From Pseudomonas fuscovaginae SE-1 (lineage in GTDB: Bacteria; Pseudomonadota; Gammaproteobacteria; Pseudomonadales; Pseudomonadaceae): DNA of 42,037 nucleotides. A model generated the notes under the pieces. The model saw nothing but the letters and a program-made list of their open reading frames with translations, had not been told where the DNA came from and searched no databases. Positions 16,670 through 24,677 of this stretch are shown here, one piece after another. Position numbers and translations under genes: made by a program. Within the stretch, counting starts at the first letter, position 1; each line of letters starts with the position of its first letter. Where the stretch lies: contig NZ_AQOH01000082.1 of NCBI RefSeq assembly GCF_000364705.1, positions 1-42,037 on the forward strand, given 5' to 3'.

Positions 16670-16753
16670 GGGAACTGAATAACCTCTGGGTGGCGCTTTC
16701 GCTGACAAGTATGTTTGTTATTATGCCGCTACATCCTGCTTCTGGCTGCCACT

Positions 16754-17350
16754 GTGAAACAATTCATCGATTTCATCCCGCTGTTCCTGTTTTTCATCGT
16801 CTACAAAATCGAACCCCGCCTCATCGACATCGCCGGCCACAGCCTGACGGTCGGCGGCATCTACAGCGCCACGGCGGTGCTGATCGTCAGCTCGCTGGTG
16901 GTCTACGGTGCCCTCTTCATCAGCCAGCGCAAGCTGGAGAAAAGCCAATGGCTGACGCTGATCGCCTGCCTGGTGTTCGGCAGCCTGACCCTGGCCTTCC
17001 ACAGCGAGACCTTCCTCAAGTGGAAGGCCCCGGTGGTCAACTGGCTGTTCGCGCTGGCCTTCGCCGGCAGTCACTTCATCGGCGACCGCCTGCTGATCAA
17101 GCGCATCATGGGTCACGCCCTGAGCCTGCCGGAGCCGATCTGGCTGCGCCTGAACCTGGCCTGGATCGTGTTCTTCGTGTTCTGCGGCGCCGCCAACCTG
17201 TTCGTCGCCTTCACCTTCCAGCAGTACTGGGTCGACTTCAAGGTGTTCGGCAGCCTGGGCATGACCCTGCTGTTCCTGGTGGGCCAGGGCATCTATCTGT
17301 CCCGCCACCTGCACGACGCCGATCCGACCACGCCAAAAACCGAGGACTGA
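16754..17350 (+). CDS. yciB: septation protein A family inner membrane protein YciB
   Basis: 198 residues with about five or six membrane segments ([18 protein letters not shown] at the N-terminus is the family hallmark). YciB/IspA is implicated in envelope integrity and cell division through contacts with divisome and elongasome proteins. The start is a GTG at 16754, chosen because the family begins KQFIDF; the frame is open back to 16715. A TATTAT at 16719-16724 may be its -10. The yciI ATG follows its stop by one base. Confidence 0.92.
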   Translation: MKQFIDFIPLFLFFIVYKIEPRLIDIAGHSLTVGGIYSATAVLIVSSLVVYGALFISQRKLEKSQWLTLIACLVFGSLTLAFHSETFLKWKAPVVNWLFALAFAGSHFIGDRLLIKRIMGHALSLPEPIWLRLNLAWIVFFVFCGAANLFVAFTFQQYWVDFKVFGSLGMTLLFLVGQGIYLSRHLHDADPTTPKTED

Positions 17351-17351
17351 C

Positions 17352-17651
17352 ATGCTCTACGCGATCATTGCCACAGACGTCGAGAATTCCCTGGATAAAC
17401 GCCTGGCGGCACGCCCGGCGCACCTTGAGCGCCTGCAACAGCTCAGCGCCGAAGGCCGTGTGATCCTGGCCGGCCCGCACCCGGCCATCGACAGCAACGA
17501 CCCGGGTGCCGCCGGTTTCACCGGCAGCCTGATCGTCGCCGAATTCGACTCCCTGGCCGCCGCCCAGGCCTGGGCCGAGGCCGATCCATTCGTTGCCGCC
17601 GGCGTCTACGGCAACGTCGTGGTCAAGCCATTCCGCCAGACCCTGCCGTAA
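17352..17651 (+). CDS. yciI: YciI family protein
   Basis: 99 residues, a ferredoxin-like dimeric alpha+beta barrel. The family pattern [12 protein letters not shown] and ILAGPHPAI with conserved His and Asp suggests a small hydrolase or isomerase active site; no substrate is known for this subgroup. It starts one base after the yciB stop and is therefore part of that operon. yciB and yciI are also neighbours in E. coli. Confidence 0.93.
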   Translation: MLYAIIATDVENSLDKRLAARPAHLERLQQLSAEGRVILAGPHPAIDSNDPGAAGFTGSLIVAEFDSLAAAQAWAEADPFVAAGVYGNVVVKPFRQTLP

Positions 17652-17760
17652 GCCCGAACTGCGCGACGCCCGCTGGCCGGGCATCGCGCAGGCAAGCACT
17701 CATTATTCCCGCCCGCCAGCCGACAACATCCTGAATACCGATTGGAATCAGGAGTTTCCG

Positions 17761-18168
17761 ATGCGCAAAGGTCCGTTGAGTCTGTTGTTGATCACGTTGT
17801 CGCTGGGCGCGACCGCACTGGCCGAGGAAGGCAGTGCGAACAATGCCGTACCGCTGTCTCTGAGTGCCGCGAGCCAGATCAACGATCTACAGCAACGCCT
17901 GAAGGAAAGCGAGCGCTTGCGCGAAGAGCTGGGCAAGCAGCTCGCCAGTGCCGATGCCGAACGCGAAAGCCCCCAGTTGAGCCGCTTGCGCCAGGAGAAC
18001 CAACGCCTCAAGCTGCAACTCAAGGAAGCACTGGCGAACCCCACCCCTCGCCTGCTGACCGACCAACAGCAATGGTTCATCACCGGTGGCGGAGTTGCAC
18101 TCCTGGCCCTGCTCTGCGGTATCTTCGTCAGTGGCGGACGCAGACAGCGTCGGCAATGGTTGAATTGA
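17761..18168 (+). CDS. coiled-coil protein with signal peptide and C-terminal membrane anchor
   Basis: 135 residues. A signal peptide (1-21, ending ALAEE) is followed by a coiled coil (about 40-90, rich in Leu, Glu, Arg and Gln), then a membrane helix (about 107-124, GGGVALLALLCGIFVSGG) and a short basic tail. The layout is like the C-terminal two thirds of YgiM-type SH3 proteins but no SH3 domain is present. Databases often give it a misleading initiation-factor name. The ATG follows CAGGAGTTTCCG. It lies just upstream of cpxR on the same strand, which hints at an envelope role. Confidence 0.75.
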   Translation: MRKGPLSLLLITLSLGATALAEEGSANNAVPLSLSAASQINDLQQRLKESERLREELGKQLASADAERESPQLSRLRQENQRLKLQLKEALANPTPRLLTDQQQWFITGGGVALLALLCGIFVSGGRRQRRQWLN

Positions 18169-18202
18169 GAGCGCCCGAGGGCGATCTGTTATCGAGAATT
18201 TC

Positions 18203-18880
18203 ATGAGCGACCTGTTACTGATTGACGATGACCAGGAACTGTGCGAACTGCTGGGCAGTTGGCTGGGCCAGGAAGGTTTCCAGGTGCGCGCCTGCCACGA
18301 CGGGCTGAGCGCCCGCCGGGCCCTGGCCGACAGCTCCCCGGCGGCGGTGGTGCTGGACGTGATGTTGCCCGACGGCAGTGGCCTGGAACTGCTCAAGCAG
18401 TTGCGCAGCGACCATCCGGAACTGCCGGTGGTGATGCTGTCGGCCAGGGGCGAGCCGCTGGACCGCATCCTCGGCCTGGAGCTGGGCGCCGACGACTACC
18501 TGGCCAAGCCCTGTGACCCACGGGAACTGACCGCCCGCCTGCGCGCCGTGCTGCGCCGCAGCCATCCGACCGCGACGCCGAGCCAACTGGAGCTGGGCGA
18601 CCTGTGTTTCAGCCCGGTACGTGGCGTGGTCACCATCGACCAGCAGGACTTCACCCTCACCGTCTCCGAAAGCCGCCTGCTCGAAGCGTTGCTGAAACAG
18701 CCGGGCGAGCCACTGGACAAGCAGGAACTGGCGCAGATCGCCCTAGGTCGCAAGCTGACCCTCTACGATCGCAGCCTGGACATGCATGTCAGCAACCTGC
18801 GCAAGAAGATCGGCCCGCATCCGGATGGCAGGCCGCGGATCGTGGCGTTGCGTAGTCGCGGGTACTACTACGCGCCCTGA
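18203..18880 (+). CDS. cpxR: OmpR-family response regulator CpxR
   Basis: 225 residues. The receiver domain has D8/D9, phospho-acceptor D52 (VVLDVMLPDGSG), S80 and K102. The C-terminal winged helix ends in SNLRKKIG and RGYYYAP, typical of the OmpR/PhoB group. Together with the CpxP-like protein and kinase it forms the envelope-stress system known as CpxRA in P. aeruginosa. A CpxR-type box lies just downstream of this gene, ahead of the cpxP-like gene, suggesting direct feedback. The ATG at 18203 lacks a strong ribosome site. Confidence 0.85.
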   Translation: MSDLLLIDDDQELCELLGSWLGQEGFQVRACHDGLSARRALADSSPAAVVLDVMLPDGSGLELLKQLRSDHPELPVVMLSARGEPLDRILGLELGADDYLAKPCDPRELTARLRAVLRRSHPTATPSQLELGDLCFSPVRGVVTIDQQDFTLTVSESRLLEALLKQPGEPLDKQELAQIALGRKLTLYDRSLDMHVSNLRKKIGPHPDGRPRIVALRSRGYYYAP

Positions 18881-18928
18881 TGCGATGGCGGCCATCCCCC
18901 ACCAGCGTCAACTCCCCGGCAAAGCGTC

Positions 18929-18944
18929 TTTACCCAAGCTTTAC
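18929..18944 (-). promoter_or_regulatory. CpxR-type box upstream of the cpxP-like gene
   Basis: TTTACCCAAGCTTTAC on the plus strand is GTAAA-N6-GTAAA on the minus strand. CpxR boxes are GTAAA repeats with 4-8 bases between them. The element lies 82 bases upstream of the cpxP-like ATG. Confidence 0.65.
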
Positions 18945-19025
18945 CCTCCGCTGACCGCCGCTGACCTTGATCTCCTTAATCTGTACTCACCCGGACCGAC
19001 CGGAACCGAGACAAGGAGAAACACC

Positions 19026-19460
19026 ATGCGCAAGACCCTTATCGCCCTGATGTTCGCTGCCGCCCTGCCCACCGTTGCCATGGCCATGCCCGAAGACGGT
19101 GGCCCACTGGGCGGCCCTGGTGGCCCTCATGGCGGCGAGCATCACTGGAAAGCCCCTTACGGCCAACTGGACCTGAACCGCGAACAGCGTCATGCCATCG
19201 GCAGGCTGATGGGCGAACAGATGCACGCCCGCAAGGAACTCACCGAGAAATACCTGGCCAAGCTCTCGCCAGCCGATCAGACGGCCTTCCAGGGCGAGCT
19301 GGACGCCGCCCGCCAGAAAACCGACGGGGAAATCCGCGCCCTGCTCAGGCCTGACCAGCAGAAGACCTTCGACGAGATCCAGAAAAAACGTGCTGAACGC
19401 CGCGCCGAATGGGCCGAATTCAAGGCCTGGAAAGCACAGCACGCGCAAAAGGCGCAATAA
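19026..19460 (+). CDS. periplasmic Spy/CpxP-like stress protein
   Basis: 144 residues. A signal peptide (1-20, ending AMA) precedes a Gly/Pro/His-rich linker, then an all-helical domain with two LTxxQ-like repeats (LNREQRHAIGRLM and LLRPDQQKTFDEI) and a highly basic C-terminal helix (KKRAERRAEWAEF). Spy/CpxP proteins are periplasmic chaperones and CpxP also dampens CpxA. Its place between cpxR and cpxA and the CpxR box upstream fit that role. The ATG is preceded by CAAGGAGAAACACC. The His-rich linker (GGEHHWK) could bind metal. Confidence 0.87.
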   Translation: MRKTLIALMFAAALPTVAMAMPEDGGPLGGPGGPHGGEHHWKAPYGQLDLNREQRHAIGRLMGEQMHARKELTEKYLAKLSPADQTAFQGELDAARQKTDGEIRALLRPDQQKTFDEIQKKRAERRAEWAEFKAWKAQHAQKAQ

Positions 19461-19482
19461 TCCGCTGTACAGAGGCCCGTAC

Positions 19483-19522
19483 GGTCGATGCGTCTACTCG
19501 ACGTCGAGTAGACGCATCGACC
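19483..19522. repeat. perfect 40-bp palindrome between cpxP-like gene and cpxA
   Basis: Bases 19483-19502 (GGTCGATGCGTCTACTCGAC) are followed directly by their exact reverse complement at 19503-19522. Arms are 20 bp with no spacer. It lies 22 bases after the cpxP-like stop and is followed by a second hairpin at 19536. It can form a long RNA stem, or act as a two-fold binding site. Confidence 0.85.
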
Positions 19523-19535
19523 ACACAGCCCACGC

Positions 19536-19559
19536 GCCCGACGGCCAGCGCCGTCGGGC
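19536..19559 (+). terminator. terminator-like hairpin before cpxA
   Basis: GCCCGACGG (19536-19544) and CCGTCGGGC (19551-19559) form a perfect 9-bp stem with a 6-base loop, followed by TTTCCCTGTTT. It may end a share of the cpxP-like transcripts and lower cpxA expression. Confidence 0.6.
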
Positions 19560-19596
19560 TTTCCCTGTTTCCACCGGATCGATTCGAGGATTTGCT

Positions 19597-20934
19597 GTGC
19601 GATCACTGTTCTGGCGCATCCTGGCCAGCTTCTGGCTGGCCATTGCCCTTGTCGCGGGGTTGTCGATTCTGCTCGGGCACATGCTCAACCAGGATGCCTG
19701 GATTCTCAGTCGCCACCCGGGCCTGGCGACCTTGGCCGAGGATTGGACGCAGACCTACGAGGAACAGGGCGAGGACGCCGCCCAGGACATCCTCGAACAG
19801 CGCAAGAAGCAGTACCACATCGACGTGCAGGTGCTCAACGAAAGCGGCGACCCGGTGGTGCGCGGCACCTTCCCGCGCCGTGCGGCCGCCCTGGAGGCCC
19901 GCCAGCACAACGATGATCGACGCCTGCCCTGGCGCCGGCTGACCGTGGAGTACACCAGCCCGAAAAGCGGTGACACCTATCTGTTGATCTACCGCATTCC
20001 CCACCCGGAACTGGATGCCTGGCACCGCGGCAGCCTGCTCTGGCCACTGAGCGCCCTGGGTATTGCCCTGGTGGTGCTGACCCTGTTCAGCCTGCTGGTG
20101 ACCCTGTCGATCACCCGCCCGCTCAGCCGCCTGCGCGGCGCGGTGCATGACCTGGGCCAGACCACCTATCAACAGAACAGCCTGGCCAAGCTGGCCTCGC
20201 GACGCGACGAGTTCGGCGTACTGGCCAAGGACTTCAACCTGATGGGCGCGCGCCTGCAGAGCCTGATTGGCAGCCAGCGGCAGTTGCTGCGTGATGTCTC
20301 CCACGAACTGCGCTCTCCGCTGGCGCGCCTGAAGATCGCCCTGGCCCTGGCGGAGCGCTCATCGCCCGAAGAGCGTGAGCGCCTGTGGCCGCGCCTGACC
20401 CGCGAATGCGACCGACTGGAAGCGCTGATCAGTGAAATCCTCGTCCTGGCCCGGGTCGATGCCGATCAGGCCAGCGCCGAACAGGTCGACCTCAATCAAC
20501 TGCTGCAGGAACTGCAAAGGGAAACCCTGCTCGGCTACCCGCGGCAGCGGGTACAGCTCGATGTCGAGCAGTCGCTGGGCCTGCGTGGCTGGCCGACCAT
20601 GATCGAACGGGCGGTGGACAACCTGCTGCGCAATGCCCAGCGTTTCAATCCCGAGGATCAGGCCATCGAGGTTGTGGCCCGACGCCAGGGCGAGCGGATC
20701 GAAATCAGCGTGCGCGACCATGGTCCCGGCGTCGAGGCCGAGCACCTGGCGCAGTTGGGTGAGCCGTTCTTCCGTGCCCCGGGCCAGAGTGCCGCGGGTC
20801 ACGGCCTGGGCCTGGCGATTGCCCGGCGGGCGGCGGAGCGCCATGGCGGCAGCCTGACGTTGGCCAATCACGCGCAGGGCGGTTTTATCGCCACATTGGA
20901 CCTGCCGCTGGAGCCGGAAGCCGCAACCGCCTGA
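19597..20934 (+). CDS. cpxA: CpxA-like sensor histidine kinase
   Basis: 445 residues, inner membrane kinase. Order: first membrane helix (about 5-27), periplasmic sensor of about 115 residues, second helix (about 147-172), HAMP linker, HisKA with phospho-acceptor H236 (LRDVSHELRSPLARL), and ATPase domain with N342/N346 (DNLLRNAQRF), DHGPG (374-378) and GHGLGLA (401-407). I chose the GTG at 19597 (MRSLFWRI) because it is preceded by GAGGATTT and directly precedes the first membrane helix. It is separated from cpxR by the cpxP-like gene, which is the P. aeruginosa order. Confidence 0.87.
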   Translation: MRSLFWRILASFWLAIALVAGLSILLGHMLNQDAWILSRHPGLATLAEDWTQTYEEQGEDAAQDILEQRKKQYHIDVQVLNESGDPVVRGTFPRRAAALEARQHNDDRRLPWRRLTVEYTSPKSGDTYLLIYRIPHPELDAWHRGSLLWPLSALGIALVVLTLFSLLVTLSITRPLSRLRGAVHDLGQTTYQQNSLAKLASRRDEFGVLAKDFNLMGARLQSLIGSQRQLLRDVSHELRSPLARLKIALALAERSSPEERERLWPRLTRECDRLEALISEILVLARVDADQASAEQVDLNQLLQELQRETLLGYPRQRVQLDVEQSLGLRGWPTMIERAVDNLLRNAQRFNPEDQAIEVVARRQGERIEISVRDHGPGVEAEHLAQLGEPFFRAPGQSAAGHGLGLAIARRAAERHGGSLTLANHAQGGFIATLDLPLEPEAATA

Positions 20935-20970
20935 GGCGAAGGCAAGGGGGATTTGCGGTGTTTTCGCGGG

Positions 20971-21000
20971 CCCGTTCGCGGGCAAGCCCGGCTCCTGCAG
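20971..21000. repeat. single REP unit
   Basis: The stretch contains TTCGCGGGCAAGCCCGGCTC and ends in CTGCAG, the common Pseudomonas REP pattern (TTCGCGGGCAAGCCCGCTCCTACAG-like). It lies in the 98-base gap between the convergent cpxA and nitroreductase genes. Confidence 0.65.
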
Positions 21001-21020
21001 GGCGGGTTTGTTCGCGGACG

Positions 21021-21039
21021 GGCCTGAGTGTTTCAGGCC
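21021..21039. terminator. hairpin between convergent cpxA and nitroreductase genes
   Basis: GGCCTGA and TCAGGCC pair around GTGTT. The right arm includes the nitroreductase stop codon. No T run is present, so it is at best a weak two-way terminator. Confidence 0.35.
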
Positions 21040-21593
21040 GACCAGGCGCTGACGAATTGCGCCACGTCAACCCTGGGCGCGGCCCGCAGCTCGTTCTGCG
21101 GCGTGCCCAGGTAGAGGAACGCGATCACTTCCTCGTCGTCGCCCAGGCCCAGGCCCTTGGCTACATGCCGCGAGTAGGACAACTCGCCGGTACGCCAGAC
21201 CGCGCCGATGCCCTGGGCGTGCGCGGCCAGCAGGATGCCATGCGCCGCACAGCCGGCGGCCAGCAGTTGCTCGGACTTCGGCACCTTGAAGTGCTCCTGC
21301 AGGCGCGCGACCACGACCACCACCAGCGGCGCGCGCATCGGCATCGCATGGGCCTTGTCCAGCGCCGCCTGGGTCACCTCGCCACCCTTTTCCCGCACGG
21401 CTTCGGCCAGCAGTTGCCCCAACTGCTCACGTGCCGCCCCTTCCACCGTCAGGAAGCGCCATGGCTGCAACTGGCCGTGGTCCGGGGCACGCATGGCCGC
21501 CTGGAACAGCACTTCGCGCTGGGCCGCAGTCGGTGCCGGGTCCAGCAGGCGCGGGGCGGAAACACGGTTGAGCAAATTGTCGAGAGCCTCCAT
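21033..21593 (-). CDS. nitroreductase family protein, YdjA-like
   Basis: 186 residues, a compact FMN-dependent nitroreductase of the YdjA subgroup. Recognisable are AMRAPDHGQLQPWRFLTV at the N-terminal third (FMN phosphate and substrate face) and AAGCAAHGILLAAHAQG with GAVWRTGEL near the C-terminus. Such enzymes reduce nitro or quinone compounds with NAD(P)H; the physiological substrate is unknown. The ATG is preceded by CAGGAGGTAGCCC, a strong ribosome site. It is convergent with cpxA and divergent from trkH. Confidence 0.92.
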   Translation of the reverse strand: MEALDNLLNRVSAPRLLDPAPTAAQREVLFQAAMRAPDHGQLQPWRFLTVEGAAREQLGQLLAEAVREKGGEVTQAALDKAHAMPMRAPLVVVVVARLQEHFKVPKSEQLLAAGCAAHGILLAAHAQGIGAVWRTGELSYSRHVAKGLGLGDDEEVIAFLYLGTPQNELRAAPRVDVAQFVSAWSA

Positions 21594-21712
21594 GGGCTAC
21601 CTCCTGAGAAAAAATGTGCGGCTATTCTAGCCATATCGGCCCGGCCCCTGGCGGTTTACATGGACAGGTCCGCAGGTAGAATGACCGCCTTTCCCTGCCC
21701 AGAGCTCATTTC

Positions 21713-23167
21713 ATGGCGTTGCCGACCCTGCGCATCATCGGTTTCATCATCGGCATATTCCTGATCACCCTCGCTATCAGCATGGTCGTGCCCATGCTGA
21801 CGCTGGTGATTTTCGACCGCACCGGCGACCTGCCCTCGTTCCTCTGGGCCAGCACCATCACCTTCGTCGCCGGCCTGGCCATGGTGATCCCGGGGCGCCC
21901 GGAACAGGTGCATCTGCGCCCCCGGGACATGTACCTGCTCACGGTATCAAGCTGGGTGGTGGTGTGCATCTTTGCCGCCCTGCCGTTCCTGTTGACCCTG
22001 CACACCAGCGTACCCGACGCCTTCTTCGAAAGCATGTCGGGCATCACCGCCACCGGCTCGACGGTGCTCAGCGGCCTGGACGACATGTCCCCGGGCATCC
22101 TGATCTGGCGCTCGCTGCTGCACTGGCTGGGCGGCATCGGCTTCATCGGCATGGCGGTGGCGATCCTGCCGCTGTTGCGTATCGGCGGCATGCGCCTGTT
22201 CCAGACCGAGTCCTCGGACCGCTCGCAGAAGGTCATGCCACGCTCGCACATGGTGGCCCGGCTGATCGTCACCGCCTATGTCGGCATCACCATCCTCGGC
22301 ACCCTGGCCTTCTGGTGGGCCGGCATGAGCCTGTTCGATGCGATCAACCACTCGATGTCGGCGATCTCCACCGGCGGTTTCTCGACCTCCGACCAGTCCC
22401 TGGCCAAATGGCACCAGCCGGCGGTGCACTGGGTCGCGGTGGTGGTGATGATCCTCGGCAGCCTGCCGTTCACCCTGTATGTCGCGACTCTGCGCGGCCA
22501 GCGCAAGGCCCTGATCAAGGACCAGCAGGTACAGGGCTTGCTGGGGCTGCTGCTGGTGACCTGGCTGGTACTCGGCACCTGGTACTGGTGGACCACCGAC
22601 CTGCACTGGCTCGACGCCCTGCGCCACGTGGCCCTGAACGTGACCTCGGTGGTCACCACCACCGGCTTCGCCCTCGGCGACTACAGCCTGTGGGGCAACT
22701 TCTCGCTGATGCTGTTCTTCTACCTGGGCTTCATCGGCGGCTGCTCGGGCTCGACCGCGGGCGGGATCAAGATCTTCCGCTTCCAGGTCGCCTACATCCT
22801 GCTCAAGGCCAACCTCAACCAACTGATCCACCCACGGGCGGTGATCAAGCAGAAGTACAACGGTCACCGCCTCGACGAGGAAATCGTCCGCTCGATCCTG
22901 ACCTTTTCCTTCTTCTTCGCCATCACCATCTGCGCCATCGCCCTGGCCCTGTCGCTGATCGGCCTGGACTGGATGACCGCGCTGACCGGTGCCGCCAGCA
23001 CCGTATCCGGGGTCGGTCCGGGCCTGGGCGAGGTGATCGGACCGTCAGGCAACTTCTCCAGCCTGCCCGACGGCGCCAAGTGGATCCTCTCCGTGGGCAT
23101 GCTGCTGGGCCGCCTGGAGATCATCACAGTGTTCGTGCTGTGTATTCCGGCGTTCTGGCGTCACTGA
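21713..23167 (+). CDS. trkH: Trk system potassium uptake protein TrkH
   Basis: 484 residues, the usual TrkH length, inner membrane K+ channel subunit that works with the NAD/ATP-binding TrkA (not in the window). Four pore-loop repeats with filter glycines can be seen: MSGITATGSTVL, ISTGGFSTSDQ, VVTTTGFALGD and ASTVSGVGPGLG. The ATG at 21713 has a weak ribosome site (CAGAGCTCATTTC). The last 44 bases overlap the 3' end of the AraC-type gene on the opposite strand. Confidence 0.95.
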   Translation: MALPTLRIIGFIIGIFLITLAISMVVPMLTLVIFDRTGDLPSFLWASTITFVAGLAMVIPGRPEQVHLRPRDMYLLTVSSWVVVCIFAALPFLLTLHTSVPDAFFESMSGITATGSTVLSGLDDMSPGILIWRSLLHWLGGIGFIGMAVAILPLLRIGGMRLFQTESSDRSQKVMPRSHMVARLIVTAYVGITILGTLAFWWAGMSLFDAINHSMSAISTGGFSTSDQSLAKWHQPAVHWVAVVVMILGSLPFTLYVATLRGQRKALIKDQQVQGLLGLLLVTWLVLGTWYWWTTDLHWLDALRHVALNVTSVVTTTGFALGDYSLWGNFSLMLFFYLGFIGGCSGSTAGGIKIFRFQVAYILLKANLNQLIHPRAVIKQKYNGHRLDEEIVRSILTFSFFFAITICAIALALSLIGLDWMTALTGAASTVSGVGPGLGEVIGPSGNFSSLPDGAKWILSVGMLLGRLEIITVFVLCIPAFWRH

Positions 23168-24185
23168 TCGGCGCCACCTGCCCCTGCAACCGCGCCCGGT
23201 ATTCACCGGGCGTCACCTCGAACCAGCGGCGGAAGGCGCGGAAGAAATTGCTCGGGTCGGCAAACCCCAGCAGGTAGGCGATTTCCAGCAGGGTCATGCG
23301 CGGCTGCGCCAGGTACTGCTCGGCCAGCTCGCGGCGGGTATCGTCGAGCAGGGTCTGGAAACTCGTGCCCTCCTCCTGCAAACGCCGCTGCAGGGTGCGC
23401 TGGGACAGGTGCAGGGTCTGGGCGACGATCTCGCGCTTGGGCTCGCCCTGGGGCAGCAGCCGGCACAGCACCTGCCGCGCGCTGTGGGTCACGCGGCTCC
23501 CGGAGAACCGCGCCAGGTACTCGCCAGCGAAGCGATCGTGCAACAACGCCATGGCTTCGTTGGCCGTCGGCAGCGGCGCCTCCATGTCGGTCTTTTCGAA
23601 AATCAGCGCGTCATAGGGCGCATCGAACACCAGCGGCGCGTGAAACGCCTGCCTGTAGGGGTTGATATCCTCCGGCTGCGAGCCCTGCAGCAACACCTTG
23701 CGTGGCTGCAGGTTACGCCCGGTCAGCCAACTGCATAACGACAGCGCACAGGCCAGCGAGGCCTCGGCGCTCTGCCGGGTCGGTGGCAGATGGTCGCCGT
23801 GGACGGTCAGGATCAGCGCATAACCTTCAGGCAGCAGGCGAAAACTCAGGTCTGCGCTCTCGGCAATGATTCGCTGGTAGCGCACCAGACGCATGAACCC
23901 TTCGGCCAGGGTCCGACTGGACATCAGCGCATAGCCGGCCACATGGAAGGACGCCGGGCGTACCACCTTGCCCATGTTCAGGCCGATCGCCGGATTGCCG
24001 GAAAGCTCCACCGCCCGCTGCCAGAGGCGCGTCATCGAGTCCTGGGGGAAGCGTGCATCGGGGTCGTCCAGTGCAGCGTAATCGAGCCCCAACTGCTGGA
24101 AGAGCACACGGCAATCCAGACCGTCCATTTCCAGCGCCTTGACAATCCCCATCGCCCAGCTTGCAGAAGTGGTTCTCTCGCTCAT
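23124..24185 (-). CDS. AraC family transcriptional regulator (arabinose-binding-like N-domain)
   Basis: 353 residues. The N-terminal two thirds match the OruR/GbdR-unlike 'arabinose-binding' type sensor region (ELSGNPAIGLNMGKVVRPASF is typical). The C-terminal double HTH is clear: VAQTLHLSQRTLQRRLQEEG and LLEIAYLLGFADPSNFFRAF with EVTPGEYR. I chose the ATG at 24183-24185 (MSERTTSASW); the open frame reaches 24215. It is divergent from the Mpo1-like gene at 24348 and probably controls it. Its last 44 bases overlap the end of trkH. Confidence 0.9.
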   Translation of the reverse strand: MSERTTSASWAMGIVKALEMDGLDCRVLFQQLGLDYAALDDPDARFPQDSMTRLWQRAVELSGNPAIGLNMGKVVRPASFHVAGYALMSSRTLAEGFMRLVRYQRIIAESADLSFRLLPEGYALILTVHGDHLPPTRQSAEASLACALSLCSWLTGRNLQPRKVLLQGSQPEDINPYRQAFHAPLVFDAPYDALIFEKTDMEAPLPTANEAMALLHDRFAGEYLARFSGSRVTHSARQVLCRLLPQGEPKREIVAQTLHLSQRTLQRRLQEEGTSFQTLLDDTRRELAEQYLAQPRMTLLEIAYLLGFADPSNFFRAFRRWFEVTPGEYRARLQGQVAPISDARTPEYTARTL

Positions 24186-24243
24186 GGTCTGTTCTTTACA
24201 GGGTATGCCGCACACGATGACTAATGGTCTAAGGATACTAAAG

Positions 24244-24281
24244 TGGCGCCTATTGTCACTGGTCGCCGCCGCTACTGAAAT
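24244..24281 (+). promoter_or_regulatory. candidate promoter and activator repeats ahead of the Mpo1-like gene
   Basis: TTGTCA (24253-24258) and TGAAAT (24276-24281) have 17 bases between them and match the sigma70 hexamers at 5/6 and 4/6. Two direct half-sites, TGGCGCC (24244) and TGGTCGCC (24260), are 16 bases apart and cover the -35, a layout often seen for AraC-type regulators. Confidence 0.35.
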
Positions 24282-24347
24282 CTAGACTGAACCAAGCTCC
24301 CCGAGGAGCGACCCAACGCCGCCAATAAGAAGTACGGAGAGTACTCA

Positions 24348-24659
24348 ATGGAAAACGTCCGGAAATTCAACAGCTTCAGTGAGTTTTACCCGTACTACCT
24401 GAACGAGCACGCCGACAGCACCTGTCGCCGCCTGCATTTCGTCGGGACCACGCTGGTGATCTTCATTCTCGCGCTGATCATCGGTCGCGGAGCCTGGGGA
24501 CTGCTGCCCCTGCTGCCACTGGCCGGCTACGGCTTCGCCTGGGTCGGGCACTTTTTCTTCGAGAAGAATCGCCCGGCAACCTTTCAGCATCCTTTCTACA
24601 GCCTGCTGGGCGATTTCGTCATGTACCGGGACATGCTGCTCGGACGGGTTCCCTTCTAG
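24348..24659 (+). CDS. Mpo1-like / DUF962 small membrane protein
   Basis: 103 residues. The N-terminal FNSFSEFYPYYLNEHADST and RRLHFVG, then HFFFEKNRPATFQHPFYSL, are the DUF962 signature with conserved histidines. Two hydrophobic segments (about 32-46 and 49-67) lie between them. The yeast member Mpo1 is an iron-dependent dioxygenase in alpha-oxidation of 2-hydroxy fatty acids; bacterial roles are little studied. The ATG follows CGGAGAGTACTCA. It is divergent from an AraC-type regulator. Confidence 0.9.
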   Translation: MENVRKFNSFSEFYPYYLNEHADSTCRRLHFVGTTLVIFILALIIGRGAWGLLPLLPLAGYGFAWVGHFFFEKNRPATFQHPFYSLLGDFVMYRDMLLGRVPF

Positions 24660-24677
24660 GAAAAAAGGGGGCGGGAT

